Source: Phycisphaerales bacterium (GTDB taxonomy: Bacteria; Planctomycetota; Phycisphaerae; Phycisphaerales; UBA1924). From it: a stretch of DNA of 64,000 nucleotides. Below, in pieces: positions 17,475 to 25,813 of this stretch. Every line of letters starts with the position of its first letter. Positions within the stretch are counted from its first letter, which is position 1. Position numbers and translations under genes: made by a program. Under the pieces are notes generated by a model. The model did no database searches. It had not been told where the DNA came from and worked only from the letters and a program-made list of their open reading frames with translations. Location of the stretch: positions 1 to 64,000 of the forward strand of contig JACVCL010000002.1 in assembly GCA_016742075.1 (NCBI GenBank), in the 5' to 3' direction.

Positions 17475-17768
17475 ATGCCGACCTACGTCTACCAGGTAAT
17501 CACCCCCGCGGGCGACGGCCGGACCTTCGAAGTGGTGCAGCGGATGACCGATGCGCCCCTCACCAAGCACCCCGAGACCGGCGAGCCCGTCCGCCGCGTG
17601 CCACAGGCCCCGATGATCGCCGGAGAGCACACCGACGCCGCCTCCAAGCGCAAGCTCTCGGACAAGAATCTCGATCGCCTGGGATTCACCAAGTACGTCA
17701 AGGGCGACAAGGGCTACGAGAAGACCGCCGGCAGCGGCCCCGACCTTCTCAAGCGGCCGGCGGACTGA
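17475..17768 (+). CDS. FmdB-like small protein lacking the zinc-ribbon cysteines
   Basis: A 97-residue cytoplasmic protein. The start MPTYVYQV and the DAPLTKHPETGEPVRRV block follow the pattern of FmdB-family zinc ribbons (MPTYEYxCxxCG ... PLxxCPxCGxxVRR). All four cysteine positions are replaced here (V/P in the first pair, H/T in the second), and the whole protein has no cysteine. The C-terminal half is basic (SKRKLSDKNLDRLGFTKYVKG) and ends in a charged tail. FmdB proteins have no settled function. Without the metal knuckle this one must fold differently or depend on another stabilisation. The start follows a -10-like box by 7 nt. Confidence 0.75.
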   Translation: MPTYVYQVITPAGDGRTFEVVQRMTDAPLTKHPETGEPVRRVPQAPMIAGEHTDAASKRKLSDKNLDRLGFTKYVKGDKGYEKTAGSGPDLLKRPAD

Positions 17769-17810
17769 CCACGCCCTCGGGACGGCACAGCGCCGTGGGA
17801 GACCTTCGGA

Positions 17811-18803
17811 ATGTCGATCGCACCCCACACGCGTCCGGGGGTCTGGCCCGAGATCGGTGCAGCACGGTGGGCCGCCTCGGTCCGGACGAGCGCCGCGGGG
17901 TGCCGGGCCGCCCTGCTCGGGCTCCCGGACGACCTGGGCGTGCGGCTGAACCACGGGCGCCCCGGGGCCGCCGATGGTCCCCGCGCCATCCGGGCGGCCC
18001 TCGCCCGGTTCGGCACCGCCTGGGACGCCGGGGCGATTCACGCGGACGCTGATCTCCCCGGTGCACCCATCGACGCCGGGGTGCTGGACGCCGGCGATGT
18101 GGTCCCGGCCACCCCCGCCGAGTTCGGAGGCGACGCCGCGGCGGCGCTTTCGGAAACTCACCGTCGTGTGACCGAGGCCGCCGAGGCCATCCACGCGGCG
18201 GGGCTGGTTCTCATCGGGCTCGGCGGCGGTCACGACCTCACCTATCCAGCCGTTCGCGCCCTCGCCCGGCGGGTGGGCGGCCCGGTCGGTGGCGTGAACG
18301 TGGACGCTCACCTCGACGTGCGCGAGACCATCGGGTCGGGCATGCCGTTCCGCAGGCTGATCGACGAGGGTCTGCTCGATCCGTCGCGCTTCGCGGTGCT
18401 CGGGGTGAACCGGTTCGCGAACTCGGCCGAGCACGCCGCCTGGCTTCTGGACCGCGGTGCATCGATCCAGGTCATGCGTCACGCTTCCGACGTCCGAGAG
18501 GTCCGGCTGCCGCCCGGGCTGAGTGGGGCCCGACGCGCCGCGTTCCTGAGCTTCGACCTCGACGTTCTCGACGCCGGCGTGGCCCCGGGGGTCAGCGCTA
18601 TGAACCCGGCGGGCCTGAGCGTGCTCGACACCGCGGCCATTGTCGAGCAGGCCGGAGCCGACCCGTCGATCCGGCACTTTGACCTGATGGAACTGAGCCC
18701 ACCGAACGACCGCCCGGCGCCACCGGACGTCGGCCGCACCGCGCGGAGCGCGGCCTACCTCCTGCTGGTCTTCCTGTCGGGGCTCTCAAGGAGGCCGGCG
18801 TGA
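17811..18803 (+). CDS. hutG: Formimidoylglutamase-type ureohydrolase (arginase family)
   Basis: A 330-residue binuclear manganese hydrolase of the arginase/agmatinase family. Metal-binding motifs are visible as GLGGGHDLT (His141), VNVDAHLDVR (Asp165, His167, Asp169) and SFDLDVLDAGVAPG (two Asp). The sequence DAHLDVRETIGSGMPFR is characteristic of formimidoylglutamases rather than arginases. Together with the directly following hutI this assigns it to the last step of histidine degradation (N-formimidoyl-L-glutamate to L-glutamate plus formamide). The start has GGGAG 8 nt upstream. It overlaps hutI by 4 bp (GTGA). hutH and hutU are not in the window. Confidence 0.88.
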   Translation: MSIAPHTRPGVWPEIGAARWAASVRTSAAGCRAALLGLPDDLGVRLNHGRPGAADGPRAIRAALARFGTAWDAGAIHADADLPGAPIDAGVLDAGDVVPATPAEFGGDAAAALSETHRRVTEAAEAIHAAGLVLIGLGGGHDLTYPAVRALARRVGGPVGGVNVDAHLDVRETIGSGMPFRRLIDEGLLDPSRFAVLGVNRFANSAEHAAWLLDRGASIQVMRHASDVREVRLPPGLSGARRAAFLSFDLDVLDAGVAPGVSAMNPAGLSVLDTAAIVEQAGADPSIRHFDLMELSPPNDRPAPPDVGRTARSAAYLLLVFLSGLSRRPA

Positions 18804-20020
18804 GCGTGGTGTTCCGCAACGCCCGGGTGCTCACGCTCGCCGGGCCCGATGGCCCAAAGCGGGGTTCGGCCCTCGGCGAGCTGGCTGTGCTCCCTCGCGG
18901 ACGCGTCGAGACCGAAGGCGATCGGATCGTGAGCGTGGGGCCCGAAGATGGCTCGAACCCGCCCCCGGGGCGGCGCCAGATCGACGCGGGCGGGCGGGTG
19001 CTGATGCCCGGCTTCGTCGACTGCCACACCCATGCTCTGTGGGCCGGTGATCGGCTCGATGAGTGGAGGATGAAGCTCGCGGGGGCCAGGTACCTCGACA
19101 TCCTCAAGGCCGGCGGCGGCATTATGAGCACGGTGCGGGCCGTGCGCGCTGCCGACGAGGCCGAGCTCATCGCGAGCCTCCGCCGACGTCTGGTCGTCAT
19201 GGCCCGAGAGGGGACCACCACGGTCGAAGTCAAGTCGGGCTACGGCTTCGATACCGCCAATGAGCTCAAGATGCTGTCGGTCATCGAGTCGGTGCGGGCG
19301 GGCGGCGGAACGCTGCCGACGGTCATCCCCACGGCCCTGCTCGGCCACGGCGTTGATCCCGATGTTCCGGGGTTCGTGGACCTCACGATCGGCCCGACGC
19401 TGGACGCCGTGCACGACCGCTACCCCGGCATCACGCTCGACGCGTTCTGCGAAGACGGCGCCTGGAGCCCAGCCGACTGCGCCCGGTTGTTCGAGCGGGG
19501 TCTGGCCCTCGGGCACCGGTTCCGTATTCACGCCGACCAGTTCAATGAGCTCGGCGCTCTCCGCTGGGCGTTCGAGCACGGGGCGGTGAGCGTCGATCAT
19601 CTCGAGGCCACCAGCCCGGACCACCTGGCCCGGCTCGCCCGATCAGGGACCTTCGGGGTGATGCTGCCGTGCACCGGCTTCCACACCGACGGGCGATACG
19701 CCGACGGCCGGCGGTTCGTCGACGCGGGAGGAGCGCTCGCGCTGGCGAGCAACTGCAACCCCGGGTCGTCGCCCTGCGGGAACATGCCGATGACGATCGG
19801 CCTGGCGGTCCGCAAGCTCGGGCTGACCCCGGCCGAGGCCATCGCCGCGGCGACCGTGAACCCAGCGCAGTTGCTCGGGCTGACCGACCGCGGGACCATC
19901 GGGGCCGGCCGAAGAGCCGACCTCATCCTGCTCCGGCACACCGACGAACGCCAGCTTGCCTACGAGTTCGGCGGCAACCCCGTCGACCTCGTCATGCTCG
20001 GCGGCGCCCTCGTGGAGTGA
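18800..20020 (+). CDS. hutI: Imidazolonepropionase
   Basis: A 406-residue cytoplasmic amidohydrolase converting 4-imidazolone-5-propanoate to N-formimidoyl-L-glutamate. Signature segments are FVDCHTHALWAGDR (HxH metal ligands), TTTVEVKSGYGFD, RIHADQFNELGAL, VDHLEATSPDHL, and LASNCNPGSSPCGNMPM near the C-terminal Asp/Asn region. Length is normal for HutI. It starts at a GTG overlapping the hutG stop, so the two are coupled. The product of HutI is the substrate of HutG, supporting both assignments. Confidence 0.95.
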   Translation: MSVVFRNARVLTLAGPDGPKRGSALGELAVLPRGRVETEGDRIVSVGPEDGSNPPPGRRQIDAGGRVLMPGFVDCHTHALWAGDRLDEWRMKLAGARYLDILKAGGGIMSTVRAVRAADEAELIASLRRRLVVMAREGTTTVEVKSGYGFDTANELKMLSVIESVRAGGGTLPTVIPTALLGHGVDPDVPGFVDLTIGPTLDAVHDRYPGITLDAFCEDGAWSPADCARLFERGLALGHRFRIHADQFNELGALRWAFEHGAVSVDHLEATSPDHLARLARSGTFGVMLPCTGFHTDGRYADGRRFVDAGGALALASNCNPGSSPCGNMPMTIGLAVRKLGLTPAEAIAAATVNPAQLLGLTDRGTIGAGRRADLILLRHTDERQLAYEFGGNPVDLVMLGGALVE

Positions 20021-20038
20021 CGGGCGCAGGTCGGGGCC

Positions 20039-20044
20039 TACACT
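20039..20044 (+). promoter_or_regulatory. -10-like TACACT, 9 nt before the methionine aminopeptidase ATG
   Basis: TACACT is followed by 9 nt and the ATG at 20054, the same hexamer and spacing as before the kinase at 10255. A weak GTGACG (20017-20022) sits 16 bp upstream as a possible -35. Confidence 0.5.
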
Positions 20045-20053
20045 GGCGGCCCC

Positions 20054-20887
20054 ATGAGCGCCCGCGGCACCACCATTTCGAAACTCTCACCGGCCGACGC
20101 CGAGCTGGCCTATGCCGCGGCCCAGAAAGTCGTCGAGACCCACCGCCGCATCGTGGGCTTCGTGAAGCCCGGTCGGACTCTGGCGGAGATCGACCACGAG
20201 ATAGGAAAGATCTTGGCGTCCATCGACTGCCGAAGTTGCTTCCTGGGGTATCGCATCCCCAAGCTGCCGGCCTTCCAGAGTCACGCCTGTCTGAGCGTGA
20301 ATGACTGCGTGGTGCACGGCTGGCACGGCTACCTGAGAAGGCCTCTGGAGCGGGGCGACCTGCTCAAGATCGACGTGGGCGTGTGGCACCAGGGCTGGGT
20401 CGGCGACGCCGCGTGGACCTACGCCGTCGGCGAGGCGGATGAGCGCCAGCGCCGGCTGATGGAGTGCGGGAAGGAGAGCCTCCGAAGAGGCGTTGAGCAG
20501 CTGAAGCCCGGGAGCCCGCTCATGAACTGGGCCAAGACGGTTCAGGAGACCGTCGAGCTCAAGTACGGCTTCCGCTGCGTCCGCGGCCTCGGGGGCCACG
20601 GCTACGGGCGGAGCCTGCACGGGCCGCCGTTCGTCAGCAACGTGCTGCCGGCGTACGCGGGCGAGTGGCCCGACGCGTTTCTCCGCTGCCAGCCCGGCAT
20701 GCTTCTGGCCGTCGAGCCGATGATCGCCGTCGGCACCGGCGCCACCCACCAGGGTCGAGGCGAGTGGCCGATCTTCTCCGCGGACCGGTCGATGAGCGTG
20801 CACTACGAGGCCGATGTCCTGATCACCGAGGACGGCCCCCGCGATCTGACAGAGGGCCTCAGCTCGCAGCCGGATGTGGTCGGCTGA
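20054..20887 (+). CDS. map: Type I methionine aminopeptidase
   Basis: A 277-residue metalloenzyme removing the initiator methionine from nascent proteins. All expected active-site residues can be placed: His88 (VVHGW), Asp107 and Asp118 (KIDVGVWHQGWVGDAAW), His182 (GLGGHGYGRSLHGPP), Glu221 (LAVEPM) and Glu252 (VHYEADVLIT). It starts at residue LSPADAELAYAAAQ without the N-terminal SH3-like zinc extension found in some relatives. It has a probable leaderless promoter 9 nt upstream. Its 3' end overlaps the convergent phosphatase gene by 29 bp. Confidence 0.95.
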   Translation: MSARGTTISKLSPADAELAYAAAQKVVETHRRIVGFVKPGRTLAEIDHEIGKILASIDCRSCFLGYRIPKLPAFQSHACLSVNDCVVHGWHGYLRRPLERGDLLKIDVGVWHQGWVGDAAWTYAVGEADERQRRLMECGKESLRRGVEQLKPGSPLMNWAKTVQETVELKYGFRCVRGLGGHGYGRSLHGPPFVSNVLPAYAGEWPDAFLRCQPGMLLAVEPMIAVGTGATHQGRGEWPIFSADRSMSVHYEADVLITEDGPRDLTEGLSSQPDVVG

Positions 20888-22451
20888 CCCCGCGCCCCGC
20901 CGACGCACCCAGAACGCCGTCGAGCGGGCGGTAGATCTCGACCACCAGCGTGTCGTCCTGGATGGGTCCGAACCGGAAGCGGTCGACCTCCCGGAGAATC
21001 GCGGGGGCCCAGCCTTCCGGATCCGGATGACCGCCCGCGATCAGGCGCAGCAGGCCGTCGACGCGGAGCATCCGCCCGTGGGCGTTTCGGGTCTCGATGA
21101 CCCCGTCGGTGTAGGCGATCAGCGTGTCACCCGGGCCGAATCGCGTGCATTGCTCGTTGGGCACGAAGTCCTCGCCGAGGCATGCGCCGAGCACGAGCGT
21201 TGTGGAATCGATCGGGTGAACGGTCCCCCCAACCGACCGCAGGAACGCCGGCGGGTGCCCCGCCGACGCCCAGCGCACCGTGCCGTCGGCGGGGTCGAAG
21301 CGCATGCACAGCGCCGTCGCGTACATCGAGTGCCGCGCGAGGGTGTGGTGCAGGTACGCGTTGAGACCGACCAGCAGGCGGCCCGGGCCCGTCGACGGAT
21401 CCTCGCCGAACAGCCGGTCGATCTCCCCGTGCAGGCGGTTGACGGTGAGCGCGGCCGAGATCCCGTGTCCGGTGACGTCGAGGATCACCAGGTTCAGGAT
21501 TGGCCCGGCCGGGCCCGACGTGTCCGCCACCCGGGCGTAGAGGTAGTCCCCGCCGATCTGCCGCATGGGCTCGTAGCGGTAGCTGAACCGGACGGGCCCC
21601 TCGGCCACCGGTGCGGGGAACATCGCCTCGTGGATCTGCCGCGCCGACGCCAGTTCCTGCTTCAGCTCGCCGTACCGGCCCTTGAGCATGCGCACGTGGA
21701 ACTTCTCGTGGAATCTGGAGAACCGCCACCAGCACACGGCTACCCCCGGCAGCACCACGAGCGGCGACCCGGCGATGATCGCCACCCCCGACATCGGCGC
21801 CGCTCGGAAGTACCACGCCGTGATCACCGCGTTCAAGCCCAGCAGCGGCCACATCGGGCGCATCGACTCGCCCGGCCGCCACGGCAGGAACAGGCACGCG
21901 AAGAAGTGCTTGGCGAACAGGGAGAGCAGGCCCGTGATCGCCACGAGCACCATGCCGACCTGCGAAGCGCTGACACCCTCGAACTTCACCGCGAGCGGAA
22001 CATCAGCACCAACGGGATTGACCGACTCCGAGACGACCTCCCGCTCGGGAGCACCGGGCTCCGCGGCCGGGGCCCCCGCTGGATCTTTCGCGGCCTTTGC
22101 CTCAGCCGCCGCCCGCCGGCCCGCCTCGACCCCCGCCCGGCCGGCCTCGAACCCGGCGGCGAACTCCTCCGACGATGTCGCGGCCGCAACCGGGCCGTGC
22201 AAAAGCTGCAGCACGCCCGTGCCGAGAATGAGCCAGAACACGATCGCCAGGAGCGTGGCCCGCGGAAGCCTCCGGCGGTAAACGTGGACGAAGGCCCACA
22301 GGTAAGCCCCCACCGACAGAGCCCCCATCACGGTGACCGCAACGCCACCCCAGCCGCTGAAGCCCTGCGGCGGCGGCACCAGGTGCATCCGGCTGAGCAC
22401 CCACTGAAGTCCGACCAGGGCATAGCTGCTCAGCGTGAGCCCGAGAATCAC
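20859..22451 (-). CDS. Membrane-bound PP2C-type (SpoIIE) serine phosphatase
   Basis: At least 530 residues. The N-terminal half holds about six hydrophobic helices in pairs (for example VAVTVMGALSVGAYLWAF, ATLLAIVFWLILGTGVLQLL, IAGSPLVVLPGVAVCWW). A coiled linker (KGRYGELKQELASARQIHEAMF) joins them to a SpoIIE phosphatase domain (about residues 290-515). That domain has RQIGGDYLYA, ILDVTGHGISAAL, RWASAGHPPAFL, LIAYTDGVIETR and the final DDTLVVEIYR. The annotated start is a GTG without Shine-Dalgarno. The frame is open for 33 more codons, to an ATC at 22550 placed 6 nt after GGAGG, which is probably the true initiation region and would give 563 residues. The protein probably sets the phosphorylation of a STAS-type partner in response to a membrane or cytoplasmic cue. 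Confidence 0.85.
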   Translation of the reverse strand: MILGLTLSSYALVGLQWVLSRMHLVPPPQGFSGWGGVAVTVMGALSVGAYLWAFVHVYRRRLPRATLLAIVFWLILGTGVLQLLHGPVAAATSSEEFAAGFEAGRAGVEAGRRAAAEAKAAKDPAGAPAAEPGAPEREVVSESVNPVGADVPLAVKFEGVSASQVGMVLVAITGLLSLFAKHFFACLFLPWRPGESMRPMWPLLGLNAVITAWYFRAAPMSGVAIIAGSPLVVLPGVAVCWWRFSRFHEKFHVRMLKGRYGELKQELASARQIHEAMFPAPVAEGPVRFSYRYEPMRQIGGDYLYARVADTSGPAGPILNLVILDVTGHGISAALTVNRLHGEIDRLFGEDPSTGPGRLLVGLNAYLHHTLARHSMYATALCMRFDPADGTVRWASAGHPPAFLRSVGGTVHPIDSTTLVLGACLGEDFVPNEQCTRFGPGDTLIAYTDGVIETRNAHGRMLRVDGLLRLIAGGHPDPEGWAPAILREVDRFRFGPIQDDTLVVEIYRPLDGVLGASAGRGVSRPHPAAS

Positions 22452-22556
22452 CCCGCAGTACCACAGGAACCGCCGCCGCAGCCACCGCTCCTGCTCGGCG
22501 TGAAACTCCTCGCGGAAGTCGCTCGTGAATGTCGCGGACTGCGTGGCGATGACGAG

Positions 22557-22588
22557 CCTCCGTCAGGACCCCGGCGCCAGAAAGTCTA
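22557..22588 (-). promoter_or_regulatory. -10-like TAGACT and GGAGG Shine-Dalgarno before the membrane PP2C gene
   Basis: On the minus strand TAGACT (22588-22583) overlaps the stop codon of the upstream adenosyltransferase. The GGAGG at 22561-22557 lies 6 nt before an ATC codon (22550). An in-frame TGA lies just upstream of GGAGG, so translation must start between it and the GTG at 22451. Confidence 0.4.
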
Positions 22589-23194
22589 ACGGCTGGCACC
22601 GGGCTTCCACAGCACGTCGCCGGCGCCCCCGGACTCCGACGAGTTGAGCACCCGGGCCAGCACAAACAGAAGGTCCGACAGCCGGTTCAGGTAGATCATC
22701 GCCAGCGGGTTGCACCTCTGCGGCTCGGCCTGTTGCAGCGCCGTGACCGACCGCTCGGCCCGCCGCACGATCGTCCGCGCCAGATGCAGGTGCGCGGCGG
22801 GGCGGGTCCCGCCGGGCAGGATGAACGAGTTCAGCGCGGCGAGCGGCTCGTTGTAGCGGTCGATGGCCTTCTCAATCCTCTCAACCTGCGTCGGCACGAT
22901 CCGCAGCCGCGCGCCGGCCTGCTCGCCCGGCTCGACAGGCACGCACAGATCGGCGCCGACGTCGAAGAGGTCATTCTGAATCGCCACGAGCCGGCTTCGG
23001 ATCTCCTCGATCGGGCCCCCCGCGCCACCCGCCGAGGGGAAGTCGGCGATCGCCATGCCCAGGGCGGCGTTGGCCTCGTCGACCGTGCCGTAGGCCTCCA
23101 CGCGCAGGTCGTGCTTCGCGACCATCTTCCCGTCGCCGAGCATCGTCTGCCCGGCGTCGCCCACCTTCGTGTAGATCTTCGTGAGTCGGACCAT
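22586..23194 (-). CDS. Cob(I)alamin adenosyltransferase, PduO/MMAB type
   Basis: A 202-residue enzyme forming adenosylcobalamin from cob(I)alamin and ATP. Family motifs are TKVGDAGQTMLGDG (N-terminal ATP-binding), LRVEAYGTVDEANAALG, FILPGG, RTIVRRAERSV and IYLNRLSDLLFVLAR. The Glu/Arg/Asn pattern matches PduO-type trimeric ATRs rather than CobA or EutT. The ATG at 23194 (MVRLTKIYTK) is the conserved start. An upstream in-frame extension to 23230 is outside the family pattern. I see no cobalamin riboswitch upstream. It implies that an adenosylcobalamin-dependent enzyme exists elsewhere. Confidence 0.93.
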   Translation of the reverse strand: MVRLTKIYTKVGDAGQTMLGDGKMVAKHDLRVEAYGTVDEANAALGMAIADFPSAGGAGGPIEEIRSRLVAIQNDLFDVGADLCVPVEPGEQAGARLRIVPTQVERIEKAIDRYNEPLAALNSFILPGGTRPAAHLHLARTIVRRAERSVTALQQAEPQRCNPLAMIYLNRLSDLLFVLARVLNSSESGGAGDVLWKPGASR

Positions 23195-23265
23195 GCGCGG
23201 CTCCCGGCCGAATCGAAAGGAGGGTAGCACGCCGGCGCCGCCCGGCGGCCGCGTCCGGGCGGGCC

Positions 23266-23297
23266 GGAAAGAAAACGCCCCGGACTGAGCCGGGGCG
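23266..23297 (-). terminator. Rho-independent terminator of fusA
   Basis: The stem CGCCCCGG/CCGGGGCG with loop ACTGAG (23276-23297) is followed on the minus strand by TTTTCTTTCC (23275-23266), 28 bp after the fusA stop. Confidence 0.8.
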
Positions 23298-23325
23298 CAG
23301 AAAGATGCAGACGGGCGATGGTCGA

Positions 23326-25434
23326 TCAGGCCTTGCCGGCCGTGACTTCCTTGACCAGGTTGGGCGGCAGCGGGCGGTAGTCCAGCGGCTCCATGACACT
23401 GCTGGCGCGGCCCTGGCTCATCGACCGCAGCGCGGTGGAGTAGCCGAAGAGCTCGGACAGCGGAACCTCGGCCGTGATCAGGCGGGTGTTGCCGCGTTCC
23501 TCGGTGTTCACGATCATGCCGCGGCGGGACGAGATGTCGCCCGTGACCGAGCCGATGTAATCCTCGGGCGTGGTCACCACGAGCTTCATAATCGGCTCGA
23601 GGAGGGTGGGCCGGGCCTTGTTGACCGCGTCGATCAGGGCCAGGCGGCCGGCCTGCTCGAAGGCGACCTGCGACGAGTCGACCGGGTGGAACGAGCCGTC
23701 GACCAGGGTGACCTTGATGTTGATGAGCGGGTAGCCCGCCATGACACCCGAGGCGGCCGTGGCGCGGACGCCGGACTCGACCGAGGGGATGAATTCCTTG
23801 GGGATCGAGCCGCCGACGACCTTGTTCTCGAAGGCCACGTTGCCCTCGAAGTCCAGCTCGGCCTCCTTGGCCTGCTCCTTCGTGAAGGGCTCGATGTTGA
23901 TGGTGCAGTCGCCGAACTGGCCGCGGCCGCCGGTTTGCTTGACGAACTTGCCGCGGACGTACTCGGCCGAGCCCGTGATCGCCTCGCGGTACGACACGCG
24001 GGGCTTGCCGACCTCGACGTTGATCTTCATGTCGCGGACGAGCTTGTTCTTGATGATCTCCAGGTGCAGCTCGCCCATGCCCGAGATGATGGTCTGGCCG
24101 GTCTCCTCGTCGTAGTTGGAGCGGAACGAGGGGTCCTCGCGCCGGATCGTGGTGAGGGCGTCGCCGAGCTTGCGCTTGTCCTCGGCCGTCTTGGGCTCGA
24201 TCGACATCGAGATCACCGGCTCGGGGAAGGTCATCTTCTCGAGCAGCACGGGGTTGTCGGCGTCGCAGAGGGTGTCGCCGGTGATCGAGTCCTTGAGACC
24301 GACGACCGCGATGATGCGGCCGGCGCCCGACTCCTCGAGCGGGATGCGGTTCTGGGCGTGCATCTCGAACATGCGGGAGAGGATCTCACGCTTGCCGTTG
24401 TTGGAGTTCAGCACGCGCGAGCCCTTCTTCACTGAGCCCGAGTAGATCCGCATGTAGGTGAGGTCGCCGTGCTGATCGGCGACAACCTTGAAGACGAGGG
24501 CCGAGAAGGGGTCCGACTCGTTGAGCCTGCGGACGATCTTCTCGTTGGTGTCGCGGGGGTTCATGCCGACCATATCGGGCAGGTCGGTGGGGGCGGGCAG
24601 GTAGTCGATGACGCCGTCGAGCAGCTTCTGCACGCCCACGTTGCGGAGGGCGGCGCCGCAGAAGACCGGGTAGCACTGGCGGGTCACGGTGCCCTTGCGG
24701 ATGGCCGCGCGGATCTCGTTCTCGTTCACCGGCTGTTCGTGCAGAACCTTCTCGAGCAGGGCATCGTCGAAGTGCGTGGCGGCCTCGATGAGCTCGTGCC
24801 GGTAGAGCTCGGCCACGTCCTTCATATCCGCCGGGATCTCCTTCTCCTCGACCACGGCGCCGAGCTCTTCGCTCTTGAAGTAGTACGCTTTCATGGTCAC
24901 GAGGTCGATGATGCCCTGCAGGTCATGGCCGCGGCCGATCGGCAGCTGCACCGCGACGCCGTTGGCGCCCAGGCGCTCCTTGATGCTCTTGAAGCTGAAG
25001 TCCCAGTCGGCACCGATCTTGTCCATCTTGTTGATGAAGCAGATCCGGGGCACGCGGTACCGGTCGGCCTGACGCCACACCGTCTCGGACTGCGCCTCCA
25101 CGCCCTCCTTGCCGTCGAACACCGCGACCGCGCCGTCGAGCACACGCATCGACCGCTCCACCTCGATGGTGAAGTCAACGTGGCCCGGGGTGTCGATCAG
25201 GTTGATCTGGTAGCGGATGCCCCGCAGCTCCCACGGGCACGTGGTGGCCGCCGACTGAATCGTGATGCCGCGCTCCTGCTCTTCCTGGAGGAAGTCCATC
25301 GTGGCGGTGCCCTCGTGGACCTCGCCCATCTTGTAGTTCTTTCCGGTGTAGTACAGGATGCGCTCCGAGACGGTCGTCTTGCCGGCGTCGATGTGGGCGC
25401 AGATACCGATGTTGCGGATGTGAGACAGGTTCAT
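23326..25434 (-). CDS. fusA: Elongation factor G
   Basis: A 702-residue translational GTPase catalysing ribosomal translocation (and with RRF, recycling). G1 is AHIDAGKTT, switch I EEQERGITIQSAATTC, G3 DTPGHVDF and G4 NKMDKIG. Domain IV has REAITGSAEYVRGKFVKQTGGRGQFGD, and the C-terminal domain V has YIGSVTGDISSRRG. The ATG at 25434 (MNLSHIRNIGI) is supported by homology. A 36-codon extension upstream is Pro/Ser/Arg-rich shadow sequence. It stands alone, not next to rpsL/rpsG/tuf as in the classic str operon. Planctomycetes often carry several EF-G paralogues, so which subfamily this is should be settled by phylogeny. A strong promoter and a leader of about 300 nt lie upstream, and a clear terminator downstream. 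Confidence 0.96.
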   Translation of the reverse strand: MNLSHIRNIGICAHIDAGKTTVSERILYYTGKNYKMGEVHEGTATMDFLQEEQERGITIQSAATTCPWELRGIRYQINLIDTPGHVDFTIEVERSMRVLDGAVAVFDGKEGVEAQSETVWRQADRYRVPRICFINKMDKIGADWDFSFKSIKERLGANGVAVQLPIGRGHDLQGIIDLVTMKAYYFKSEELGAVVEEKEIPADMKDVAELYRHELIEAATHFDDALLEKVLHEQPVNENEIRAAIRKGTVTRQCYPVFCGAALRNVGVQKLLDGVIDYLPAPTDLPDMVGMNPRDTNEKIVRRLNESDPFSALVFKVVADQHGDLTYMRIYSGSVKKGSRVLNSNNGKREILSRMFEMHAQNRIPLEESGAGRIIAVVGLKDSITGDTLCDADNPVLLEKMTFPEPVISMSIEPKTAEDKRKLGDALTTIRREDPSFRSNYDEETGQTIISGMGELHLEIIKNKLVRDMKINVEVGKPRVSYREAITGSAEYVRGKFVKQTGGRGQFGDCTINIEPFTKEQAKEAELDFEGNVAFENKVVGGSIPKEFIPSVESGVRATAASGVMAGYPLINIKVTLVDGSFHPVDSSQVAFEQAGRLALIDAVNKARPTLLEPIMKLVVTTPEDYIGSVTGDISSRRGMIVNTEERGNTRLITAEVPLSELFGYSTALRSMSQGRASSVMEPLDYRPLPPNLVKEVTAGKA

Positions 25435-25733
25435 GGCTGGGGCTCGGGAATCGGGGTGCGAACGGGTCTGACGGTGCGATGCTGGGTGAGTGCCGGCCGG
25501 TGAGGGACGCGGCGTGCCGCCGAGAACCGCCCGCCGAGACACGGCGCGGGTGGGAGGCGGGCGATGGATTGCTGTCGCGAGGGCTGCTCGGTCTCAACCC
25601 CGCCGAGGGGGAGTCCGGGGGCCGGGGTGCCGCCGAAGCGGCAGGGTCAGCGTGAGCCGAGGTTGTCGTCTTCGCTGGCTTCAGAGTCCATGGTGAGGCT
25701 CTCGGTGCCGACGGGCCGTCGGCCGGCGCATAG

Positions 25734-25774
25734 CCCTGACAGGGGCATACTAACAAAGGGCGGCCCTCGGTCAA
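25734..25774 (-). promoter_or_regulatory. fusA promoter with a palindrome at the predicted transcript start
   Basis: On the minus strand TTGACC (25774-25769) and TAGTAT (25752-25747) are 16 bp apart, close to sigma-70 consensus. Transcription should begin near 25740, inside CCCTGACAGGG (25734-25744), a perfect inverted repeat around one base. The leader to the ATG at 25434 would be about 300 nt. I see no ORF on the sense strand of that leader that I would defend. Confidence 0.6.
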
Positions 25775-25786
25775 GGGGCGCCTGCG

Positions 25787-25813
25787 AAAATCGCCGGATT
25801 CCGGAGAATCTCC
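25787..25813 (-). terminator. Possible weak terminator of the PEP-CTERM-like gene
   Basis: Two overlapping small inverted repeats, GGAGAATCTCC (25803-25813) and CCGGATTCCGG (25794-25804), are followed on the minus strand by TTTT (25790-25787). Stems are only 5 bp each. The rest of 25814-25911 shows nothing I can name. Confidence 0.3.

Noticed and set aside
23195-23265. Cobalamin riboswitch upstream of the adenosyltransferase gene
   Set aside because: Only about 70 bp separate it from the fusA terminator and no B12-box-like sequence is visible.
24469-25503. 344-codon plus-strand frame opposite fusA
   Set aside because: Antisense to the conserved G domain of EF-G. No motif of its own.
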